Assembly: GCA_035639875.1 (NCBI GenBank)
Contig: DASQXE010000096.1
Span: 1-10,342 of the forward strand
Length of the DNA stretch: 10,342 bases
Source of the DNA: JAIBJP01 sp035639875
Lineage (GTDB): Bacteria; Actinomycetota; Thermoleophilia; Gaiellales; Gaiellaceae
Reading direction: 5' to 3'
Part shown: positions 5,760 to 10,342 of the stretch, piece after piece
Numbering within the stretch: position 1 is the first letter of the stretch
Layout of the letters: each line of letters opens with the position of its first letter
Made by a program: the position numbers and the translations under genes
The notes under the pieces: model-generated
The model's input: only the letters and a program-made list of their open reading frames with translations
Databases searched by the model: none
Told to the model about the DNA's origin: nothing

Positions 5760-7225
5760 GGGAGAGCCTGTCCGTGGACGATGTGCGTGTAGCCGCTCGT
5801 CACTGCGCGGTTGGGGCTCCCGCCGAAGGCGTGGTCGGTGATCGCTGCCGGCCAGAACGAAAGGGCAAGGAGAACGGCGACGAGCGGGAGGATCACGCTG
5901 GTCTCCGCCGGGCGGAGGTCGAGTGCGGCTTCGGGTACGGCCGAGCCGACGTCGACGTGGAGGACCGCCGAGACGAGCCGCAGGACGTACATGGCGGCGA
6001 GCACGATCGCCACGGCGCCGACGACCGCCCAGCCCCAGCCGCGCGTGAAGATGCCGTTCAGGATCAGAAACTCGCCCGCGAACGCGCTCGAGCCGGGGAC
6101 GGCCAGCGCGATGATGCCCGTCGTGATGAAGACGGTCGCGAGAATGGGGCGGCCGCGGGCCATTCCGCCGAGCAGGACAAGCTGGCCCGTCGCGGCGCGC
6201 CGCTCGATCGCTCCGGCCGTGAGGAAGAGCGCCGCCGAGATCAGCCCGTGGTTGAACATCTGCAGCAGCGCGCCCGAGAGCCCCGAGTCGTTGACCGCGA
6301 AGAGGCCGATGACGATCAGGTTCATCTGCGCGAGGCTCGAATAGGCGATCACTCCGCGCACGTCGGGCGCGCGGAAGGCAAGGAGCGACCCGTAGACCAG
6401 GCCGATTGCCGCGAGCGCGAGGATCGGAACCCGCCAGTCCGTGACCGAGCCCGGGAAGGACGGCAGCGCGATGCGCAGGAAGCCATACGCGGCCGCCTTC
6501 GAGATGACCCCGGAGAGGATCGCGGCGACCTCAGGCGGCGACTCGCGATAAGCGTCCGGCAGCCAGCCGTGGAACGGCCAGAGCGGCGCCTTGACCGCGA
6601 AGGCCGCTGCGAAGCCGAGGAAGATCCAGACGTTGCCGGCTCCGCGGCCGATCTCGAACATGTCGAAGCTGCCCTGCTTGAGCCCGATCGCGATGATCGC
6701 GACGAGCATGAGGAGCGAGCCCGCGAGCGTGTACACGACGAACTTCACCGTCGCGGCGAGGCGGCCCGGCCCGCCCCAGACGCCGATCAGCACGTAGAGC
6801 GGGATCATCATGGCTTCCCAGAAGACGTAGAAGAGGAGCAGGTCCTGGGCGGTGAAGACGCCGACGGTCGCACCCTCGAGGAAGAGGATGAGCCCGAGAT
6901 AGACGGCCGAACGCTCCCGCTGTGACCAGAAGCCGTACCCGATCGCGGCCGCGGTGACGATGGCGGTCAGGCCCACTAGCCAGAGGGAGAAGTCGAAGAG
7001 TCCGACGTGGTAGGAGACGCCGAGGTCCGAGAACCACGTCTGCTGCTGGTCGAGCTGGAGGCCCTGGTCGGCGAAGTCGAAGTTGAACGCGGTGCCGATC
7101 CAGAGGGTGAGCTCGGCCAGCGCGACGAGGAGAGCGAGCCCGCCGGCGCCACGCATGCTTCGCCACGGCGTGATCCACACCCACAGCGCGCCGCCGATCG
7201 GAACGAGGATGAGGGCGGTGGTCAC
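5756..7225 (-). CDS. nuoM: NADH-quinone oxidoreductase subunit M (NuoM)
   Basis: NuoM is the middle antiporter-like proton channel of complex I. It has 489 residues and about 14 hydrophobic segments. The channel residues are all present: Glu137 in FWEAMMIPLYVLIG (TM5), Lys212 in VKAPLWPFHGWLPDAY (TM7), Lys243 in ISKAAAYGFL (TM8), His326 in FNHGLIS and Glu385 in FAGEFLIL (TM12), matching E. coli Glu144, Lys234, Lys265 and Glu407. The block usually written DIKRLIAYSSISHMG is here DVRGVIAYSSLAQMN (288-302), a divergent form lacking the Lys and His. The GTG at 7225 follows the nuoL TGA with no spacer; GGTGAG inside the nuoL end could serve as a weak ribosome site. No better in-frame start exists before the first membrane helix. 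The stop overlaps the nuoN GTG as GTGA. Confidence 0.98.
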   Translation of the reverse strand: MTTALILVPIGGALWVWITPWRSMRGAGGLALLVALAELTLWIGTAFNFDFADQGLQLDQQQTWFSDLGVSYHVGLFDFSLWLVGLTAIVTAAAIGYGFWSQRERSAVYLGLILFLEGATVGVFTAQDLLLFYVFWEAMMIPLYVLIGVWGGPGRLAATVKFVVYTLAGSLLMLVAIIAIGLKQGSFDMFEIGRGAGNVWIFLGFAAAFAVKAPLWPFHGWLPDAYRESPPEVAAILSGVISKAAAYGFLRIALPSFPGSVTDWRVPILALAAIGLVYGSLLAFRAPDVRGVIAYSSLAQMNLIVIGLFAVNDSGLSGALLQMFNHGLISAALFLTAGAIERRAATGQLVLLGGMARGRPILATVFITTGIIALAVPGSSAFAGEFLILNGIFTRGWGWAVVGAVAIVLAAMYVLRLVSAVLHVDVGSAVPEAALDLRPAETSVILPLVAVLLALSFWPAAITDHAFGGSPNRAVTSGYTHIVHGQALP

Positions 7226-9124
7226 TCAGCTCACCAGGAGGAAGACGAGGGCGATGACGGCGGCGCCGGCGCCGAGCGCGAGCGCGTACGAGCGGACTGA
7301 GCCTGTCTGAACCGTCGAGAGCCGGCCTGATGCGAACCGAACCCCGCGCCCCAGGTCCCGCAGCGATGCGAGGAAGAGCGGCTCCTCGACGAACTGCGTC
7401 GCAGCGAGCGCCGTGCGCGACGACGGCTCGTAGAACGCGAGGTCGTAGGCCCGGTCGAAGTAGAACTTCTCCTCGAGGGTCCGCGCCGCCCAGGGATAGC
7501 GGCGCCGCGTGCGCTCGGGCACCGGGCTCGGCCGTCCCCAGAGCCTCCAGGCGAGGAAGATCCCCGCAAGCGAGAGCGCGAGCGTGACCACGAGCGAGAA
7601 CGCGAACGTCACGCCGGTCGCCTCCTCGCCCGAACGCGCCACGGGATCGAGCCAATGGTCGACCCGGCGCCAGAGCCCGGGCACCTGCAGCCAGCCTCCG
7701 AAGGCGGCCAGCACGGTCAGAACCGCGACCGGCCACGCCATCGCGAGACCGCCCTCGAAGCGGCGCACGTGCAGGTGTTCCCGCGCAAACGCGCTCATCT
7801 CGCCCCAGAAGACGACGAACAGGAGACGGAACGTGTAGAGCGCGGTCAGGAAGGCGCCGACGGCTGCAGCCGACCAGAGGATCCACCCGAGCGCGCCCGC
7901 GTTCACCGCGCTGCCGAGAATGGAATCCTTGGAGAAGAAGCCGGCGAAGGGCGGCACGGCCGCCAGGGCGAGCGAGCCGACGAGGAAGCCGCGGTAGGTG
8001 AGCGGGAGCGCGCGTGCGAGACCACCCATGCGGCGGATGTCCTGCTCGTCGGACACGGCATGGATGACAATGCCCGCGGCCATGAAGAGGAGCGCCTTGA
8101 AGAAGGCGTGCGTCATGAGGTGGAACAAACCGGCGCCGTACGCGCCCAGGCCGACGCCGACGAACATGTAGCCGATCTGGCTCATCGTCGAGTAGGCGAT
8201 CACGCGTTTGATGTCCACCTGCACGAGCGCGATCAGGCCGGCGAGCAGGATCGTGATCGCTCCGAGGATCCCTGCCAGGTGCTGGATCGCCGGCGCGAGC
8301 TCGAACAGCACGTGAGTGCGCGCGATCAGGTACACGCCGGCGGTGACCATCGTCGCTGCGTGGATCAGCGCGGAGACTGGCGTGGGGCCCTCCATTGCAT
8401 CCGGGAGCCACGTGTGCAGCGGAACCTGCGCCGACTTGGCGACCGCACCTCCGAGGAGGCCAAGCGCGATGAGCGTCGCAACGATGCTCGACTGCTTGAC
8501 GACGTCGTGCTGGAAGACGGCCCGGAAATCGACGGAGCCGGTGCGCTGGATCAAGAGGAAGAGGGCGAGCGCGAAGGTCGCGTCGCCGACCGCGTTCATG
8601 ATGAACGCCTTCTTTCCCGCTGCCACGGCCGTCCAACGGAAGTGCCAGAAGTTGATGAGCAGATACGAGGAGAGGCCGACCATCCCCCAGCCGGCCAGGA
8701 GGAGCAGCAGGTTGCCGGACTGGACGAGGAGGAGCATGGAGAAGACGAAGAGCGCCTTGTAGGCGTGGTAGCGGCGCTCCTCGGGATCGCCGTGCATGTA
8801 GCCGACGGCGTAGGAGAGGATCAGGAAGCCGACCCCCGAGACGACGAGCATCATGAAGACGGAGAGCGGGTCGACGAGGATCTCGGCTCCCACCTTGAAG
8901 CTGCCCGCCGAGAGCCACGTCCACAGGGTCGAGTAGTGCGTGCGTTCGTCGGCGCGCTCGCCGAGGAGTGAGACGAGGGCGACGACCGAGCCCACGAAGG
9001 AGACGAACATCGCCGCTGAGGCGATCACGCCCGCTTGGAAGCGCGTGATCCGCATGCCGAGGAGTCCTATCGCCACGACGGCCGCCGCCGGCGAGAGGAG
9101 CGCAATCCAGGCGGCGGCGATCAT
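7226..9124 (-). CDS. nuoL: NADH-quinone oxidoreductase subunit L (NuoL), TM5 Glu replaced by Gly
   Basis: NuoL is the distal antiporter-like proton-pumping subunit of complex I. The 632-residue length is normal. The core signatures are intact: GGAVAKSAQVPLHTWLPDAM with the TM7 Lys230, GPTPVSALIHAATMVTAGVY (246-265), VDIKRVIAYSTMSQIGYM (303-320), HLMTHAFFKALLF (335-347) and GFFSKD with Lys399, equivalent to the TM12 Lys of E. coli. The C-terminal part (about 551-630, starting EEKFYFDRAYD) is the lateral-helix and last-TM region. The striking deviation is in TM5. The E. coli protein reads WEGVGLCSYLL and this one reads WGMVGLSSYLL, so the essential Glu (E. coli Glu144) is Gly147, codon GGG at 8684-8686. 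The ATG overlaps the nuoK TGA (ATGA), with GAGG too close to act as a good ribosome site. The TGA abuts the nuoM GTG. Confidence 0.98.
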   Translation of the reverse strand: MIAAAWIALLSPAAAVVAIGLLGMRITRFQAGVIASAAMFVSFVGSVVALVSLLGERADERTHYSTLWTWLSAGSFKVGAEILVDPLSVFMMLVVSGVGFLILSYAVGYMHGDPEERRYHAYKALFVFSMLLLVQSGNLLLLLAGWGMVGLSSYLLINFWHFRWTAVAAGKKAFIMNAVGDATFALALFLLIQRTGSVDFRAVFQHDVVKQSSIVATLIALGLLGGAVAKSAQVPLHTWLPDAMEGPTPVSALIHAATMVTAGVYLIARTHVLFELAPAIQHLAGILGAITILLAGLIALVQVDIKRVIAYSTMSQIGYMFVGVGLGAYGAGLFHLMTHAFFKALLFMAAGIVIHAVSDEQDIRRMGGLARALPLTYRGFLVGSLALAAVPPFAGFFSKDSILGSAVNAGALGWILWSAAAVGAFLTALYTFRLLFVVFWGEMSAFAREHLHVRRFEGGLAMAWPVAVLTVLAAFGGWLQVPGLWRRVDHWLDPVARSGEEATGVTFAFSLVVTLALSLAGIFLAWRLWGRPSPVPERTRRRYPWAARTLEEKFYFDRAYDLAFYEPSSRTALAATQFVEEPLFLASLRDLGRGVRFASGRLSTVQTGSVRSYALALGAGAAVIALVFLLVS

Positions 9125-9429
9125 CCTCTCAACGAGTTGAGCTTGTCGACGTCGAGCGCGACCCGCTGGCGCGAGACGGCGACGATGAGGCCGAGCCCGA
9201 CGACCGCCTCGGCGGCGGCGACGACCATGACGGTCAGTGCGAAGATCTGGCCGGCGCCGTTCCCCGCGTGGCGCGCGAAGGCGATCAGCGCGAGGTTCCC
9301 CGCGTTCAGCATGATCTCGAGCGCCAGCAGGATGATCAGCGGGCTGCGGCGGATGAGCACGCCGAATGCTCCCGTGGCGAAGAGAAGCACCGAGAGGATG
9401 AGATAGGCGGCGATGCCCGGTCCGGCCAC
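9121..9429 (-). CDS. nuoK: NADH-quinone oxidoreductase subunit K (NuoK)
   Basis: NuoK is the small three-helix membrane subunit of complex I, related to MrpC, that sits between NuoJ/NuoA and NuoN. The 102-residue length matches the family norm of about 100. Three hydrophobic segments are visible (about 5-24, 29-51, 60-86). The two membrane glutamates important for proton transfer in this family are both present: Glu38 in ALEIMLNAGNL and Glu74 in AAAEAVVGLGL, corresponding to E. coli Glu36 and Glu72. The GTG at 9429 is the best start because it shares one base with the nuoJ TAG stop and gives the normal length. AGAGGA lies too close to this GTG to be an ideal ribosome site, so reinitiation from nuoJ is likely. 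The stop overlaps the nuoL ATG as ATGA. Confidence 0.97.
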   Translation of the reverse strand: MAGPGIAAYLILSVLLFATGAFGVLIRRSPLIILLALEIMLNAGNLALIAFARHAGNGAGQIFALTVMVVAAAEAVVGLGLIVAVSRQRVALDVDKLNSLRG

Positions 9430-9956
9430 TATCCTCTCGACTCCCGCGAGACGGCGGTCCCGAGAATGACGCCGCCGATGGCGGCGACGAGCAGGACGAT
9501 GGACGTCACCTCGAACGCGAGCAGGTGGGGCCCGAGGAAGAGGCGTCCGATGTTGGCGGGCGAGCCGTATGCGGCCGGGATCTCGGCGGCGCCGGCCAGC
9601 CGTCCGCCGGCCTTCAGCGCGACGACGATGACGACCTCGACGGCGATGGCGCCCGCCGCGCCGATCGCGGCGAGCGACTGCGTCGTCGGCCCACCCGCCC
9701 ACGGCGCGTCCGCCCTTCCTCCGAGGTAGGCGATGACGAACAGGAACATCACCACGACTGCGCCCGCGTAGACGAGCACCTGCGCCGCGGCGACGAACTC
9801 GGCCGACAAGAGCAGATAGAGGACGGCGAGCGACGCGAGGTTGACGATCAGCGCGAGCGCGCTGAAAAACGGGTTCGAGAAGAGCACCACCGCGATTCCC
9901 GACGAGAGGAGCGAACAGGCAGCGACCACCCACACCATCCAGACGAGGACGTTCAC
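9429..9956 (-). CDS. nuoJ: NADH-quinone oxidoreductase subunit J (NuoJ)
   Basis: NuoJ is a membrane-arm subunit of complex I lying between the quinone-site subunit NuoH and the antiporter-like chain. The 175-residue protein has about five hydrophobic segments (roughly 4-26, 29-51, 54-78, 95-116, 142-168). The third holds the family signature AEFVAAAQVLVYAGAVVVMF (52-71), the region of the pi-bulge helix linked to quinone/proton coupling. The C-terminal PANIGRLFLGPHLLAFEVTSI block (133-153) is also characteristic. I chose the GTG at 9956 because it overlaps the nuoI stop as GTGA, places a GGAAAG Shine-Dalgarno sequence seven bases upstream, and gives the usual N-terminus directly before TM1. 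The in-frame codons upstream lie inside nuoI and are not part of this gene. The gene ends in TAG, sharing one base with the nuoK GTG. Confidence 0.97.
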   Translation of the reverse strand: MNVLVWMVWVVAACSLLSSGIAVVLFSNPFFSALALIVNLASLAVLYLLLSAEFVAAAQVLVYAGAVVVMFLFVIAYLGGRADAPWAGGPTTQSLAAIGAAGAIAVEVVIVVALKAGGRLAGAAEIPAAYGSPANIGRLFLGPHLLAFEVTSIVLLVAAIGGVILGTAVSRESRG

Positions 9957-10342
9957 GATTGGGCTTTCCAGACCGGGATGGGCGTGTCGTAGAGGTCGCG
10001 ATCGGCGACCGGCGTCCGCTTCACGGGCTCCGCGAGGAGCATGTCCTTCGTGTAGATGAGGTCGTCGCGCGAGTACTCGGAGATCTCGTACTCCGCTTCC
10101 AGGGTGATGGCGTCGAACGGGCAGGCGAGCTCGCAGTAACCGCAGAAGATGCAGCGCGACAGGTTGATCTCGTAGATGCGCGCATACCGCTCGCCGGCCG
10201 AGACTCTGTTGTCGGCCGTGTTCTCCGCCGCCACGACGCGGATGCAGTCTGCGGGACACGCGGCGGCGCAGAGCGAGCAGCCGACGCATTTCTCCAACCC
10301 GTTCTCGTGCCGCCACAGGCGGTGGCGACCGCGGAAGCGCGG
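9953..10342 (-). CDS. nuoI: NADH-quinone oxidoreductase subunit I (NuoI), 5' end outside window
   Basis: NuoI is the 2x[4Fe-4S] ferredoxin-like subunit in the peripheral arm of complex I. It carries clusters N6a and N6b, which pass electrons towards the quinone site. The open frame runs off the right edge; 129 residues and the TGA stop are visible. Counting from the window edge, the first cluster motif is CVGCSLCAAACP (Cys 19, 22, 25, 29) and the second is CIFCGYCELACP (Cys 64, 67, 70, 74), so all eight ligands are present. The PRFRGRH segment before the first motif is typical of the family. A TTG codon at 10297 lies inside the conserved GLEKC stretch and is not the start. Family members are usually about 160-200 residues, so some tens of N-terminal residues are missing. 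The stop overlaps the nuoJ start as GTGA. The identification is firm. Confidence 0.97.
   Translation of the reverse strand, partial: PRFRGRHRLWRHENGLEKCVGCSLCAAACPADCIRVVAAENTADNRVSAGERYARIYEINLSRCIFCGYCELACPFDAITLEAEYEISEYSRDDLIYTKDMLLAEPVKRTPVADRDLYDTPIPVWKAQS
9964..9969 (-). promoter_or_regulatory. Ribosome binding site for nuoJ
   Basis: GGAAAG on the minus strand lies seven bases before the GTG at 9956, within the nuoI C-terminus. It supports the GTG start that overlaps the nuoI stop. Confidence 0.5.

Noticed and set aside
5774..6925. Long plus-strand open frame of 383 codons
   Set aside because: It is antisense to nuoM, rich in Arg, Asp and Glu with no domain signature, as expected opposite a GC-rich membrane-protein gene.
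6531..8924. Minus-strand open frame of 797 codons across nuoL and nuoM
   Set aside because: It is a shifted frame, Arg/Pro-rich and without motifs, and conflicts with two firmly identified genes.
7655..8971. Long plus-strand open frame of 438 codons
   Set aside because: It lies opposite nuoL and is a charged low-complexity shadow; the nuoL frame has clear conserved motifs.

Overview
This is a GC-rich bacterial window in which every gene I can support lies on the minus strand, so it is transcribed from the right edge towards the left. It holds the distal half of a respiratory complex I operon (nuoI partial, nuoJ, nuoK, nuoL, nuoM, nuoN). Four further genes follow without a real gap: a lipoamide-dehydrogenase-like flavoenzyme, a small stand-alone cyclic-nucleotide-binding protein, a second FAD-dependent oxidoreductase, and a multi-pass membrane class III nucleotidyl cyclase cut by the left edge. 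High GC, frequent GTG starts, the actinobacterial style of the flavoenzyme active site (GGECSYWACIPSK) and a leaderless-type promoter all suggest an actinobacterium, perhaps of the Thermoleophilia type. The lineage is inference.

Layout, in order of transcription: nuoI (10342-9953, 5' end outside), nuoJ (9956-9429), nuoK (9429-9121), nuoL (9124-7226), nuoM (7225-5756), nuoN (5759-4287), flavoenzyme (4287-2965), CNB protein (2956-2540), FAD oxidoreductase (2552-1086), cyclase (about 1089 to beyond position 1). Junctions are 4-base GTGA or ATGA overlaps, 1-base TAGTG or TGATG overlaps, direct abutment, an 8-base gap (flavoenzyme/CNB), a 13-base overlap (CNB/FAD) and a probable CTGA overlap (FAD/cyclase). 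No stretch over 300 bases lacks a gene. I saw no tRNA, rRNA, CRISPR, insertion sequence or convincing terminator.

How the genes may work together: the nuo genes encode one peripheral-arm Fe-S subunit and six membrane-arm subunits, including all three antiporter-like proton channels, of an NADH:quinone oxidoreductase. The trailing genes add two soluble pyridine-nucleotide flavoenzymes and a possible cyclic-nucleotide maker and reader. The most interesting idea is a redox-linked cyclic-nucleotide module attached to complex I. Its parts are unorthodox: the CNB domain lacks the usual phosphate-binding Arg, the cyclase has Arg in place of the adenine-selecting Lys, the dehydrogenase-like protein lacks the catalytic His, and NuoL lacks its TM5 proton-channel Glu. 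A TATAGT hexamer seven bases before the CNB start could give the last three genes their own leaderless transcript.
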